Assembly: GCA_016808115.1 (NCBI GenBank)
Contig: JAEQBH010000897.1
Coordinates: 62,001-126,000 of the forward strand
DNA from: Tetrastigma voinierianum
Lineage: Eukaryota > Streptophyta > Magnoliopsida > Vitales > Vitaceae
DNA: 64,000 nucleotides
Reading direction: 5' to 3'
Below, in pieces: positions 33,230-45,457 of this stretch (its first letter is position 1; each line of letters begins with the position of its first letter). The translations under genes and the position numbers were made by a program. The notes below the pieces were generated by a model. The model worked only from the letters and a program-made list of their open reading frames with translations. It made no database searches and had not been told where the DNA came from.

Positions 33230-34270
33230 CCCAAAGGAAGCTAAAGATAAGAGCGAGATCCGCCAGTTTACTAATCACAAGGGAAGCCTCTACAAGCTTG
33301 GTGATTCTTCACACCCTTCCTAAAATGCATCACGGAGAAGACACCGAATACGCAAGCAAGAGAAGTGCACGAAGGCATACGTGGGAACCATATCTGGAGC
33401 TCAACATTGGCCTGAAAGTTTTGAGGTGATATTATTAGCCCACAATGCTCAAAGATGCTACTCAACCTGTCAAAGATGCGTGACCGCCAGAACACGCTAG
33501 AATATCACGCTCCCGCCAGAGCCTCTCGACATCAATCACCACCGCCCTTCCAAGAATAAATGGCCATATCAAGCCCCCGCCCATCGCAGTCTCAATGTAA
33601 ATTTATAATCGCTGCAGATTATTTCACCGCTGGCCGAGGCCGGTCTTAGCCACAATCACAGAGTTAAGATACGCAACTTCGTATGGCGAGCAATCATATG
33701 CAGATTTGGCATCCCGAGAGCCCTGGTCTCAGATAATGGAAGACAGTTTGATAACGCGAAATTGTGTGGATTTTGTGCCGAGCTCCTGATTGTACTACTA
33801 TTCGTCACCAAATTTCACCCACAATCAACGGACAGCCGAAGTCACCATCGAACCCCAAGGCCGCCTTGAAAACCAAGCCAGAGGATCTCAAAGGAGTTGT
33901 CGGACCCGAGGTACTAAGGGCCCACAGACAACACGTATGCCCAAGAACTCCTGGGAGACCCCATTCGCTTCTAAATTGGGAATGTACAAAAGAAATTTCG
34001 CCGAGGTCGGGAATAAAACTCCTAGAGTCGAAAGTTAAGACGGAGGAGTTACAAAAATGACGAGGCCCGTCAATTTGGAACTTCGATGAAAACGCGAACA
34101 TGTTCAATACGCATGTAAGGGTACCAAAGGAAATGTACCAGATTACAAACTGCAGTAGTCAAGCCCCGGTTGGCATGTCGGGATTTGGTCTTAAAAGCTT
34201 CGCTGCCAAGGAAGAATCCAACGCGACGGGAAACTAGGTCCCAACTCGAAGGTCCTTACATAATAACCCG
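33230..34270 (+). pseudogene. Integrase of element C
   Basis: Readable parts: LYKLGDS near 33290, HEGI-like zinc region scrambled at 33370-33480, PPEPLDINHHRPSKNKWPYQ near 33515, IRNFVWRAIICRFGIPRALV followed by SDNGRQFDNAKLCGF (33665-33775) with the second core aspartate in SDNG, then HPQSTD near 33815 and a C-terminal GPYIITRVVA near 34240. The first core aspartate is not clear. No chromodomain. Broken by several stops. Confidence 0.75.
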
Positions 34271-35319
34271 AGTCGTCGCACTTCAGCAACTATGAGCTCC
34301 AAACAAGAGGAGGGAAAAATCCCGCAACATACTATGGAACGCCAGCACCCGCTTATCTTCTATCAATAGGCATCGAATTGCACAAAACCGTAATCGGCAT
34401 CATGTGACGAGTCAAGCACACGCTGCAATCTCAAACAAATCAATATGTAAAGAAACATACACAACGAGAAAATTCATGAAAATAAAGTCCTCATTCCAAA
34501 TGAATCATATTCAATTACAATCAGGGTGTCTTGAAAGCATACAAGATAGCTAATTCCTCGATACCAGCATGCTGCACCTCAAAAAAAAAAAAAAAAAAAA
34601 AAAACAAAAAGGAAGCGGAGACAAAGGAGAAAGATATAATTGTTAACATGCTAGCGAGGAGAAGTATGAGAAAAAGACGGGGACAAGAGGAGAGAGGTTG
34701 GTTGGCAGCTGTATGAGAAAGTCAGGGAGATAGAAAGAAGAAAAGAAAAGAAAAGAGGAGAGGCATAAATGACAGGAGAGAGGGAGAAAAGTTAAAAGAG
34801 AACGAGATGAAAGGGACGCACCAACCCCCCACCCTTAGGACTCATTCCTACTCTCTAGAGCCAGTGAAAACATAATCCCATAAAGGGGAACTAGGAAAAC
34901 ACACTCCCACACTCCGAGAAATCTCGTGAAAAGCCTGGCCCAGAAGGCCAGTTAACCCCCAACGAAGGCAAATGAACGTCATCCATCTTCACAACTCGAT
35001 CCGCCCAAGATGGAAAGGTAAACCTTCAAAAACGTAAGGCATGGCAACAGAACCCTATTTGTGTGAGAAAGTATCCGAAGGCACAAAAGTAAACGCTCCA
35101 AATTCCCATCGACAAGATTAAAAAGCCGCTTCGCACTTTTCAATAACTGAGGGACACACGAACGCCTTCTCATAAAGCGCCTTCATACGAAGCGTCTCTC
35201 CCACAAGGGAACTACCAATAACCTCGTACGGGCGAGCTCTACCCACCGCCACACCGACGAGCTCGCCCCAACCGTCGCGCCGACGCTCCCAGCACATGGA
35301 CGAATCCCCGTCCAACCCA
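34271..35319. other. 3' UTR of element C: poly-A run, purine-rich stretch and spacer
   Basis: A run of about 24 A at 34581-34604 is followed by an A/G-rich stretch to about 34820. From 34820 to 35319 no coding or repeat structure is clear, apart from a first trace of the array unit (CACTGACGAGGTGATC) at the very end. Confidence 0.55.
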
Positions 35320-36255
35320 AGCCACTGACGAGGTGATCCACCAAGACAGCCACGCCGCTCAACCAGTCGATCACCAGTTACACGCACCGGGCCACGGGGG
35401 CGCCGGAGCCACGCCGCTCACTCGACGAGGTGATCTACTCAACTCCGTGCCACGCTTAAACGAGTCGATCAACCCATTTCTCGGCCGAATGCCACCAAGG
35501 CCACCGCGCCATGAGCCCCGTTGCTCACTCTGACGAGGTGATCTACTCAACACAGGCCACGCTGCCTAAACGAGTCAGATCAACCCATTTCGGCTGGAAC
35601 GCCACCAAGGCCACCGCGCCATGAGCCCCGTTGCTCACTCTGACGAGGTGATCTACTCAACACAGCCACGCCTAAACGAAGCTCGATCATCCATTTCGGC
35701 CGAACGCCACCGCGCCACCGCGCTTACGAGCCCCCGCTGCTCACCGACGCAGGTGATCTACTCAACACATGTGCCACGCCGCCAAACGAGTCGATCAACT
35801 CATTTCGCTGGAACGCCACCATGCCACCGCGCTTATGAGCCTCGCTACCACTCCGACGAGGTGATCTACTCAACACAGCCACGCTCTAAACGAGTCGACA
35901 ACCCATTTACTGAACGCCACCAAGGCCACCTCTCCATGAGCCCTTGCTCACTCGCGAGGTGATTTACTCAACACAGCCACGCTCTAACGAGTCGACTAAC
36001 TCATTTCGGCTTAACGCCACCAAGGCCACCGCGCCATGAGCCCCCTGCTCACTCCGACGAGGATCTACTCAACACGTCACGCCGCCTAAACGAGTCGATC
36101 AACCCATTACCGAACGCCACCAAGGCCACCTCCATGAGCCCCGTTCACTCCGACGAGGTGATTTACTCAACACAGGCCACGCTGCCTAAATGAGTCAAAT
36201 CAACCCATTTCGACTGAACGCCACCGCTGGGCCACCGCCCATGAGCCCCGTTGCT
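35320..36255 (+). repeat. ~105-bp satellite array in 3' UTR of element C
   Basis: The landmark GACGAGGTGAT recurs at about 35327, 35424, 35532, 35642, 35746, 35855, 35953, 36055 and 36152, a spacing of 97-110 bp, so nine units. Inside each unit are CACGCTGCCTAAACGAGTC, ATCAACCCATTTCGGC and GCCACCAAGGCCACC. Length changes come from small indels scattered over the unit. Confidence 0.9.
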
Positions 36256-37735
36256 TACTTTGATGAGCCTCTTCCCACAGTCACTTTGACGAGCCTTCCT
36301 CACGCCTCACTCGACGAGCTCTACTCAACACTCACCCTGGACGAGCTCTACTCACGCCACTTTGACGCAGCTCTTCCCCACAGCTCACTCGATCTAGCCT
36401 CCACCAACACCACTCCTGACGCAGCTCTACTCAACAAGCTCACTTCGAAGAGCCTCTACCTCAACAAGCTCACTTTCGACGAGCTCTTCCCACAATTCAC
36501 TGACGAGCCTCCCCAACACCACACGGACCTCGCTCCCGCCAACAGCTCACATCGACGAGCCTCCTTCAACACGTGCACGTAGCCCCCATTCATCAAGACG
36601 AGCCCTTCAGACTCCAAATATCTTCGCTCCTCCTCATCGGGACGAAGCTCTCCTTCAACACAAAGTGCACGAGCTCCTCTATTTATCAGATGAGCCCTCC
36701 ACTACTTCAAACAGACTGCTCCTCCCCTACACTCACCTTGACGAGCCTCCTTCAACACAGCAAACGAGCTCCCCATTCATCAAGACGAGCCCTTCTCAGA
36801 CTTCAACGCATCTGCCCTCCCTCATCGACACTCTCCTTCAACACAGCAGACAGCTTCATCTATTTATCGTGACGCAGCCCTTCCGTACTTCAACGCACTC
36901 GGCTCCTCCCCATCGACGAGCCTGCCAACACACAAAGCATCAGCTCCCACTATTTATCAAACGAGCCCTCCACCGTACTCAAAACGCATCGCCCTCCCTA
37001 CAACTCACCTCGACGAGCTCTCCCTCAACACAGCAGACGAGCCCTCTATTCATCAAGACGAGCCCTTCTCCGCACTTCACCGCACGGCTCCTCCCCCATC
37101 GACTCCAGCCTCCTTCCAACACAGCACGAGCCCCACTATTTATCGTGAGATCTAGCCCTCCACGCACTCAAACGACCCGGCTCCCTCCCTACAAACTCCA
37201 CCTCGACGAGCCTCCCTTCAACACAGTGCATCAGCCCTCTATTCATCAAGACGAGCCCTCTCTCGTATTTCCAACGCACGGCCCTCCTACATCGACGAGC
37301 CTCCTTCAACATGCACGAGCTCCCACTATTTATCGATGAGCCCTCCACTGCATTTCTCTCAAACAGACTGCTCCTCCCTACAACTCACCTCGACGAGCTC
37401 TCTTCACCACAAAGTGCATCTAGCCCTCTATTTATCGACGAGCCCTTCACTCCGCACTTCAACGCATCTGTCTTCCTCATTGGACGAGCTCTCCTTCAAC
37501 ACAGCAGATCGAGCCCTCTATTTATCAAGACGAGCCTTTCTCTGTACATCAACAGACTGCCTCCCTCATCGACTAAGCCCCTTTAACACAAAGTGACGAA
37601 ATCTTCCCAATGTTCCTCCTAGGGACGACCTCACACTCTTCTCAGACAGCTTATCCCGACATCGTTCAACAAGCTCTTCCCATCAGCCAACACGAGCGAG
37701 CCCTCACTACGCATTCTGGCAAGCTCACCAACCAC
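36256..37735 (+). repeat. ~90-bp pyrimidine-rich satellite array in 3' UTR of element C
   Basis: CTCCTTCAACACAGCA-type landmarks occur at about 36748, 36834, 37018, 37107, 37210, 37290 and 37490, and CTATTTATC or CTATTCATC in between. The spacing is near 90-100 bp, with 12 or more units. The plus strand is rich in C/T/A and poor in G outside the GACGAG word, which also occurs in the 105-bp array. A 224-codon open frame at 36665-37339 is due to this bias. Confidence 0.8.
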
Positions 37736-38939
37736 ATAACGGGGAACCAAACCCGATAAATCCACAGTATACTAAATTTCAACGATGCAGCTTCAAATTA
37801 CTAGGATCAATAACCTGTGTTATAATGTACCAGAAAAAGAATAAAGGTAGTCTCAAATTGTGAATTAATAAATTTCAAAATAAGCATTTGTTGAAAAGAA
37901 GGTTAATACGTACATCGTCCCAGCCCGATTAAAAGTGTGGGAGAGGCTGAAAAAAAAAAAAACATAAGTGAATCCAAGGTTCAAAGGCCGACGACGTAAG
38001 AGGAGAAGAGATCTCGCAGGGGTGCTGCCCCGGGAATAATTCATATCAGAAGACCTCCGCCTCCCTCGCCGGCTAGGGAGGTCAAAATTGAAATCCCAGA
38101 TCTCTGCATGCCCGAACGCTCTTCACAAAAGCGAGCCACCCGTAGCCCACCGGGCACCTCGCTTGATCTCGCACCGTTTGATAACCTCGCCCCTCCGAGC
38201 AACCATGCCGACTTGCCGATGAAGATCTCGCCGCAAAACCATTACATTCATCGCCAAATTGCCTGATAAATTTGCTAAGACTCACGATGAGCGTACTCCA
38301 ACAACGCCTCGCTCTCCGAAACCTCGCGACAAGCAATTTCGAAGGTTTTTCCGCGCCCGCTTCACCGCGAATCGCGCGGCCCATTCAAGATCTCGTTGCC
38401 ACCTCGAGATGACGAAGTTCCCACTCGCTTCTGAGCTCATCCCGCGCATTTCACTCTCTCGAAGTCTCAACCAAATCATTTCGCGGTAACCTGGTTCATC
38501 CGAACCTCCTGAGCTCGCCTCGCCTCTTCACAACCGCCTCCGGCCTCGTTCTATTCTTCGCCTCGAGCACGAGCCGATGAAGCATGCCTAAGTTCGCACT
38601 TAAATCGCTTCTATTTCCTCTTCTGACAACCTGATGCGCTGTCTCGCAGCTCGTCCCGCTCGGTCAAGTAGTCACTTTCGCCTTTATAAATTCGCGATCC
38701 TTACATGTTTCTATTCGGCCAGCTTTTTCTACTGTCCAAGCCCTTCAAATGAGTGGCAAACAAGACACACATTAATTAGAACTCTAAGCATTGCATGCAC
38801 GGAGAGTTAACACAATTATAAGCTTACCAAAGCAAAATCCCTCAAAAGATAGTACAAAGCCTCAACCCAAGAACTCCTTTGATTTCTCAATATCGACTAA
38901 TAAGGATGATTTAACGGCACCCGCCGCAGTTTAGCATTA
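37736..38939. other. Spacer and distal part of antisense transcript region, element C
   Basis: 37736-37950 is AT-rich with no features. From 38050 on, GC-rich, gene-like composition returns and the minus strand shows broken frames (for example GRAIRGEAGAEKPSKLLV), perhaps the C-terminal part of the antisense ORF. No family match can be claimed. Confidence 0.35.
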
Positions 38940-40310
38940 GGATAGCAGAGAGAATCTTTGACTGGCCACCGATTCAGCTTTCCGACTCTGACACCTTCCC
39001 CAGAGATGACTTGGCAGTGGTCCGAAGGAGATTCCATACGCTATAGCAAACTCCGCTAATCCTGGTCGCACCGCTGCCATGGGATTCCCCACTGCGACGG
39101 GCTCTAAGAGGGGAGCGAACAAAGAACCAGGGGAATTCACCACCGGACGAGGACCGGCCTGGCTGACGAGGAATCAAGAGTTTCAACTCCCGAACTTTGT
39201 TGCACTGCTCGATCCTCTCTGGGAGAACTGCTCTCTCCTCCTCGTGACCCATACGAGATATCCCTTCCGCATGAGCTAAGATCTCCCCTGCAGGAGCAAA
39301 CATGAATGTCCGAAAGAGAAAGCCCTGCAGTAAATAGGCGAAGGCCCTGTGTAATGAAAGATTCATGACTTCACCGTATGAACTGGGAACATCCGACCTT
39401 AATAGCTCTACGTAGGAACGAGCAGAACATTCACTCAACGCAGAGCTGATAAATGTATCTTCACGCGAAGCTCAAGACGAAAGACCAAAATATAAGAAAC
39501 TCTAAAGTCAAAGTATTCAACCAACTTTAGAGAATGAAACCAAAGGTAAGGATGATACTCACGGTTATTATCGGGCGCTCCACGTTCCGGGTACGCCTAG
39601 TGGTGTGTCTTCCTATCTAAAGAGTCAGACCCCAGCTTGGAACCGCCGACAAAGAAATATCGACTTTCCATAAACCTATGAGAAGAAGGAAGATCCGAAT
39701 CACCAAAGGGCTCCGTGGACGTTCATAGTGGAAATAAATAAACCCCTCACGGTAGGCCTGGATTAAAAAGATGCGGGAGCAGGGCCACATTAGGGACACC
39801 AAGTCCCCGGTCTCTAAAGCACCGTGCCAAACCCACTAAAATGCCCCAACCATCGGGGCGCTTGGGAAGGGCGTATATGAAATGTCAAGAACCCGTTTGA
39901 TGAAGGGTGCAATGGAAAACGGAGGTCGTTATCAAAGGCGACTCGAAAAACATACCCATTCCCGGCACCCGAGGTAACGTAACGAGTCAAAAAAAAATTG
40001 AGACCATATACAAAAACACCGTGAAGAGGCCTAAGATCGCTCAACAAAAGCACTCCACATAAGGCCAACATCACCGGGCCCACCTTCGCAGACATCGAAT
40101 CCGCGCCCCGAGATAATCCAACCCCTAGGATATTTGATCAAGTTTATCTTCCTTTTTCCCCTACCGGCGGGACGAGGCGCCTCCGAGCGTGCCGAGGCCC
40201 AACGACTCAAACAAGTGGAACGCCCCAAATTTCGCCTCGGACCGGGCATCAACAGAGGAATCATCGCTGATACGCAAAGAGGAAGAACGCTTGGGACCCA
40301 TGACGTAACC
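38940..40310 (-). pseudogene. Antisense ORF (aORF) of element C
   Basis: On the minus strand, pieces appear in the same order as in element A: RCLRRWAR..CWPYVECFC near 40070, LHGVFVYGLNFFLTRYVT near 40010, FRVAFDNDLRFPLHPSS near 39920, RYFFVGGSKLGS near 39650 (a FFV-x-G motif as in aORF cores), MNLSLHRAFAYLLQGFLFRT near 39365, and an ESES tail near 38975. Frames change repeatedly. The position between satellite arrays and 3' LTR and the antisense direction match element A. Function in these elements is unknown. Confidence 0.55.
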
Positions 40311-40721
40311 AAAACGAACTGCATCGACGTAACTCCTAGGCCTCGCCGATTAATCGAAGAAACACGACAAAGACGGGGGATTCACGGCCCCTGAATTTAA
40401 AAGAAGACAATTTTAAAGCGGACCCAACACCGAACAGATAGAGCAAAATCTGTGAATCGAAATACAAGAACGCCAAGAAATATAAAGACAAAAGGGGAGT
40501 TATGAGGCTAAAGGAAGCCCAACTAGAAAGGTCGATACAAGAAACAAGGGAAAACAAAGAGAATATGAAAAACAAGCACGAAACTCGAAGAGCCATCATT
40601 AACATATGATGGCGGACAGGTTAATTAATCCACATCCGAGCGCATATCGGGAAATAACAACCGCCGTTAGATTCAATCACGCCCCTTGCCCACGCCAATC
40701 CGTACACAAGGGCCGGGGGCA

Positions 40722-41431
40722 ATCGGAGGCGATATGGAAATGGTCAAGCATTTTTACCGCGCCCCAAAAGAAGCGTGGGTCGTGCCATGTCCGTATCCTT
40801 CCATAAAAGCCCAAACCAAAGCTCACCGTTAGGGTCCAACATGGAATCAAAGGACAGAGAGCCACAAGGCCGTACAAACTATATTCTACAAATAACTGAT
40901 GATAGAATATTCTTAAGAGACGCCCTATCAAGTCCTATTATAAAAGAAAGGAAAGGCATCAAAAAACCGTTAGTTGAATATCTCTCAATAAGGAAGGAGG
41001 ATTACTCCAAATAAACTCCATTGACTAATCCATTGCTAAATCTATGGATGACTACGTGAGAAAACCGATCCTCCAAAGGAAAGAACCCCTAATCATCGTC
41101 CGAATTGGATGAAGACCCATTACAAATACAAGGCCGCTCCAGCACTAAAAGGTACGCCAAAACTAAGCAAAGGGAACACTCTTTCTCCCTCTCTCGCACG
41201 AGATCCGACTCTAGGCATCGGAGCTGCCCCGGCGAAGCCCCGCCGCCCCTCTTCCTTTTTGTTTTCTCCTCAGAACGAGCCGCACTCGACCCAGCCGACT
41301 AGCATTGCAAGATTCTCTCCCAGCCTGGGAACGATCCCGCGGCCCATCTATTTGGCCCTTACGTGCTGCCTTGGCTCAACCCAACGACCGACCGCGCTCC
41401 AGCCCAGTTCCGGTTGAAAAAGGCATCATCA
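40722..41431 (+). mobile_element. 3' LTR of element C
   Basis: Matches the 5' LTR at 28331-29022 through GGGTCGTGCCATGTCC to GGTTGAAAAAGGCATCATC. Just upstream, GGGCCGGGGGCAATCGGAGG may be the polypurine tract. The two LTRs differ by many substitutions and 1-10 bp indels. Confidence 0.75.
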
Positions 41432-41811
41432 CATGCATTTACTCATTCTTATATTCATATATATATGCTTATCATTCGTGTACATGTACTCATTCCTAAT
41501 AACATCTTATATCTTATTAACTTATATCTTCATGTACTTTATTAGACTATCATATCTTATGACATATATCAATACATTTCATAATGCAGTAATGCTTTAC
41601 TTGTACTTTATCGACCTGGGCCCTATCTCCTGTAGGAGTTACAGAACTTATACCTATACGGAGGTACTTATACACGTACTTGTACCTTTATCTATCTTAT
41701 ACTTGTATCTATCTTATATTATGCATGATATACTATGATTATCATATCTTCTTACTGTTTTTCCTTATTTCTGGACCTAATATGAGTTCCAATTTTATTA
41801 TACTATGTATG

Positions 41812-42540
41812 GATGTATTCTTGACTCAATGGGCTTTCCATAGAGTCCAAGAACACCCGAAATGGAGTTCGGACGAAGGAGTTATGACCTTCCGAAGTTG
41901 GAGGTCATACGTAGTCAAATCCTAAATTGGACGAGCTGACCTGACCTCGGTGAGCTAGGTCTAACACCTCGGTCTGACACCTAATATTCTCCTCAAGCAT
42001 ATCAATGGATTCTTGACTCAATGGGCTTTCCATAGAGTCTAAGAACACCCGACACAGCCTATAGAGTTCAAGAACACCAATCGAGTTCGACGAAGGAGTT
42101 ATGACCTTCCGAAGTTGGAGGTCATACGTAGTCAAATCCTGAACTGGACGAGCTGACCTGACCTCGGTGAATGTGGTCTAACACCTCGATCTGACAGACT
42201 CCAATATCCTCCTCAGACATATCATCGACTTGACCCAATGGGCTTCCATAGAGTTCAAGAACACCCGACCGAAGTTCGATGAAGGAGTTATGACCTTCCG
42301 GCTGGAGGTCATAATGAGTCAAACTCGAATCGACGCTGACCTGACTCTGCGAGCCTTCGGTCTAACACTCCTCAAGTCTGATACCTAATATCCTCCTCAG
42401 GCATATCAATGGATTCTTGACTCAACGGGCTTTCCATAGAGTCCAAGAACACTTGAATCGGAGTTCGGACGAATGAGTTATGACCTTCCAAAGTTGGAGG
42501 TCATACTAGTCAAATCCTGAACTGGACGAGCTGACTCGAA
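41812..42540. repeat. ~200-bp tandem repeat, four copies, in LTR T1
   Basis: The landmark TTCTTGACTCAATGGGCTTT (with variants) occurs at about 41817, 42009, 42227 and 42415. Each unit also has GTTATGACCTTCC and GAGGTCATA. GACCTGACCTCGGTGA links unit ends. Confidence 0.85.
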
Positions 42541-42692
42541 TCGGTCACACAGATTTCCAGGTCCGGCCGACCTTCATGTGACGAGGTCTGCCGACCGCCG
42601 CATGAGGTCCGCTGACTTCTGCTGGATGAGGTCTCGCTGACCTTCTCGCTGTAATGAGGTCCGCTGACTTTCACGGATGAGGTCACGACCTC
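42541..42692. repeat. Short ~30-bp repeats, GATGAGGTC-CGCTGAC type
   Basis: ATGAGGTCCGCTGACTT and related words recur five times, next to the 200-bp array. Confidence 0.65.
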
Positions 42693-43188
42693 TCGCCCAT
42701 TAGACTATTCAAAGTAAAAAGATCATAACTTGATCTACAGGGGTCCGAATTGATAAATTCTAAATCCTAACATCAAGTTCATTGATGTGGCCAATTTCTC
42801 TACTGTATGACTTATTACTAAATTCCCTTTATCACCCAAACCCGGCTTCTAAGGTCCGTCTACTCGCATATGATCAAAATAGGGAATTTTCTTGGTTCAA
42901 TTTGCAACTGGGGACTTTCCCAAAAACACATCTTATAGGAGCCCTTGTGAGCTCTTCTCAACTCAACCCTAACAAGAAATGAGAGGCTGAGTTTCAAACC
43001 CAAACCATACACGAGATGAGGTACTCCAAACCACGATCTATACTTTTTATACCCAGAACTATACAAACCCATACTATTGTACAAACATCGATACTTTTCC
43101 ATACGGAACCATACAACCCAAGACATGTATCCATACTTTTTCTACACAAAATCATAGTTCCATACCTGTGATCTTCTCTTTTCTTTTC

Positions 43189-43223
43189 TCTTCTTCTTCT
43201 TCTTCTTCTTCTTCTTCTTCTTC
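43189..43223. repeat. (TTC)n microsatellite
   Basis: About 11 TTC triplets. On the LTR sense strand this is (GAA)n, at the same place as the (GAA)n of the plus-strand LTR at 44302-44362. Confidence 0.95.
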
Positions 43224-43673
43224 CTTTCTCTTCTCTTCTCTTATCCGCTTGCTCTCTCTTTCTCCCAAAGCACTCAAAATGAGATATTTATTTGCCTTAT
43301 CCTTATTCTCGATCTTTATCCCCTTTTTATTTCACTTTCCATATTTAAACTTCCTCCCTTTCTTTCAAGCCACTTGTCTCTTCCACAATTTTCCTTATTT
43401 TATTCTAATATCTTTCTTTTATTACCCTTGGTCCTCCAACCTCTTTTACTCTTAATTTAACTTTATGCATATTCCTACTCGGCATATAAAATTATTAAAT
43501 TACACCTGGTCCTGAAATGGGTAAATTATTAATTCACCCTTAACTTTTGTATTAATTCCAAGTTCTTGCTTATTTTATTTTTATCTTTATTTTATTCCGG
43601 ATAAATATACTTTTACTTTTATTATACCCTAAACATGTCCGAAAACTGCTAGGTTATATTTTGGGGTGTTACA

Positions 43674-44045
43674 ACAAGAGCTTGGCTTCAAAGGCTGTAA
43701 AGTAGCCCTTCATCATCCGGAGCTCTGTCGATCCCCCATTCTACGTCTAATTTGCTCGAGACAGTCGCAATGATAAGCATTCCGATGCATCGATCGTCGA
43801 AAGATCAATTCCTCCATTGGTGTTAAGACATGGAGAGAAAGCAAGAGGAACAAGCAAGACAAATGAAGGAGTTGCAAGGTCAGGCTAAGCGCTATACTCG
43901 AACGACCAGCTGCGTGCCCAGACAAAAAAGCCGCGATCTTGGAAAAGATGCTAGATAGCGAATTCCGCAATGTGCAACCGGACACCATTACCCCGAAATA
44001 TACCCAGTCGCTTTTCAACGTGTTTAGGTATTCGTGGCGAATTTG
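43674..44045 (+). other. 372-bp spacer between two oppositely oriented LTRs, with an ORF tail
   Basis: At 43907-44045 an open stretch reads AAILEKMLDSEFRNVQPDTI and TPKYTQSLFNVFRYSWRI before a stop. Just upstream in another frame is MERKQEEQARQMKELQGQAK, likely coiled coil. It looks like the end of a mobile-element protein (gag- or aORF-like), but I do not recognise it. Confidence 0.35.
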
Positions 44046-44301
44046 AATTCTTTCGCAGAATTATTTGCTAAATGAGAAAATTTTGAAACCCGGAATTTGT
44101 ATAAGATACAAGGGTAAAAGTGGAATTTGTCAAAACAAGATATAAAAGTCATAAAATAATAAGATTATATGCCAAAGTGAAATAATGAGAAATAGTGGTG
44201 CAAATAGAAGGGAACTTGAGGACCAAAGTGCAATAAAAGGTAAATAAGGTCAAATAGGGGATGAGACCAAATTGGTCTCTCATTTTGGGGAGAGAACAAT
44301 G

Positions 44302-44362
44302 TGAAGAAGAAGAGAGGAGAAGAGAAGAAGAAGAGAAGAAGAAGAGGAAGAAGAAGAAGAAA
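44302..44362. repeat. (GAA)n-rich stretch in LTR T2
   Basis: Interrupted GAA/GGA triplets over about 60 bp, the counterpart of 43189-43223. Confidence 0.9.
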
Positions 44363-45226
44363 GGTATGAAAACTAGGGTTTTGTATGGATGCTATGATGT
44401 TGTATGGAACTTGTTAAGTTTTGTATGGATTGCTATGTTTTTAAGGATTCTTGGTTTCTTAATCTAGTTCTTTGAGCTAGGGTTTGAGGTGTTAAAGAGT
44501 GTGAATACTTGTTGGGAGTATGGAATCTCCTTGAGTATGGATTAGTGACTCAAGTATAGATTCTTGGTTTAAGATGTCTGGATACATGTTTAGGTGTTAG
44601 GAAGTTAACCTAACTTACAAGTATTTGAGTAAGGGTTTGGAAAAACCCTAATTAATCTCTAAGTTTGGTTTTGGTTGGGTTAGAACACATTTGGGAGTTG
44701 TTTTTGGTGATACTTTTGGAGGATTTGAGGTTTTTAGTTAGATTTCTGGAAAGAAAGGGAAGAAATCATCAAAATCTGGGCAATGTCGGGGGTCTTACAC
44801 CGTGGCGTAGGGACCCCACGCCGCAGCAGAGGTCCACGCCGCAGCGTGGCCGAATGGGAGGCTGGTCAAGCCTTGAGTACACCACTGCGTAGCGGAGCTA
44901 CACTACAACGAAGGGCAATGCCACTGCGTAGCAATGCTACGTCACGGCGTAACTACTATTCATAGCATGTAAATTTCGATGTTTTGTTTCGTTTTTCTAT
45001 TCTGTTATTCCGAGGACTTGTCTATTGGCCTAATAAGGACCCCTATAAGTGTATGATAGGGTCCATTCATGTTTGTAAGGTAAGGAAAAGAAAAATTATA
45101 CCGTACCTCACCGCCGAAGCGAAACGAATGCGGGAAAAATTAATGCTCCTTTGATAAGATAGTAGGTTCCTAAACACATATCATTATAGGACTGCCTAAG
45201 ACCAGATATTGAATGACATGGCACCT

Positions 45227-45457
45227 TGCTACGCGGCAGGCACGATGAACTTCTGGGCATTTCTACCACGCTTCAAGATTCCTCGCTTAGTGCTACTCAA
45301 GACTTGCTACGTAGGTAGGCACATCTCATCTGCTTCTAAGACTCGCTAGTGCTACGACACCCTCTATTACGTGGCAGACACACGCCTCTGATCGCTTCCT
45401 AAGACTTCGCTAGTGCTATGACACTTCGTTACGTGGGCATGTCTCTCGATCTTCTTA
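45227..45457. repeat. ~63-bp tandem repeat in LTR T2, left part
   Basis: Units of the type AAGACTCGCTAGTGCTACGA followed by CAC...TTACGTGGCAGACAC, about four copies. Element D is inserted in it and the array goes on at 60641-60850. Confidence 0.75.

Larger units (their letters stand above)
28331..41431 (+). mobile_element. Element C: Tat-like Ty3/gypsy element, 13.1 kb, second family
   Basis: Order: 5' LTR, degenerate PBS, gag, protease, RT, RNase H, integrase, poly-A run, two satellite arrays, antisense ORF, 3' LTR. CATGCAT occurs just outside both ends (28324-28330 and 41432-41438), of which five bases would be the target duplication. LTR and pol sequence differ clearly from A/B/E, but the architecture is the same. 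All coding parts are broken by stops and frameshifts. Confidence 0.8.
41432..43673 (-). mobile_element. Tekay-like LTR T1 (minus), proximal part
   Basis: The LTR begins on the minus strand at 43673 with TGTAACACCCCAAAATATAA, the classic start. It holds a (TTC)n run, two tandem arrays, and at about 41600-41700 a block (GTAGGAGTTACAG...) matching the reverse complement of 60990-61030. It continues at 28330 beyond element C, for a total LTR of about 3.7 kb. Confidence 0.7.
44046..45457 (+). mobile_element. Tekay-like LTR T2 (plus), proximal part
   Basis: Shares with 1-1898 and T1 the leader-like stretch ACCAAATTGGTCTCTCATTTTGG plus GAA repeats, a CG-rich block, and ACCGTACCTCACCGCC near 45102. 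The TGTAACAC start is not seen, so its first bases are probably lost. It continues beyond element D at 60641. Confidence 0.6.

Noticed and set aside
36665..37339. 224-codon open frame
   Set aside because: Due to the pyrimidine-rich ~90-bp satellite, which lacks stop words in that frame; residues follow the repeat.
43168..43455. 95-codon frame with Ser run and hydrophobic segments
   Set aside because: The serine run is the (TTC)n microsatellite, and the frame lies antisense in LTR T1.
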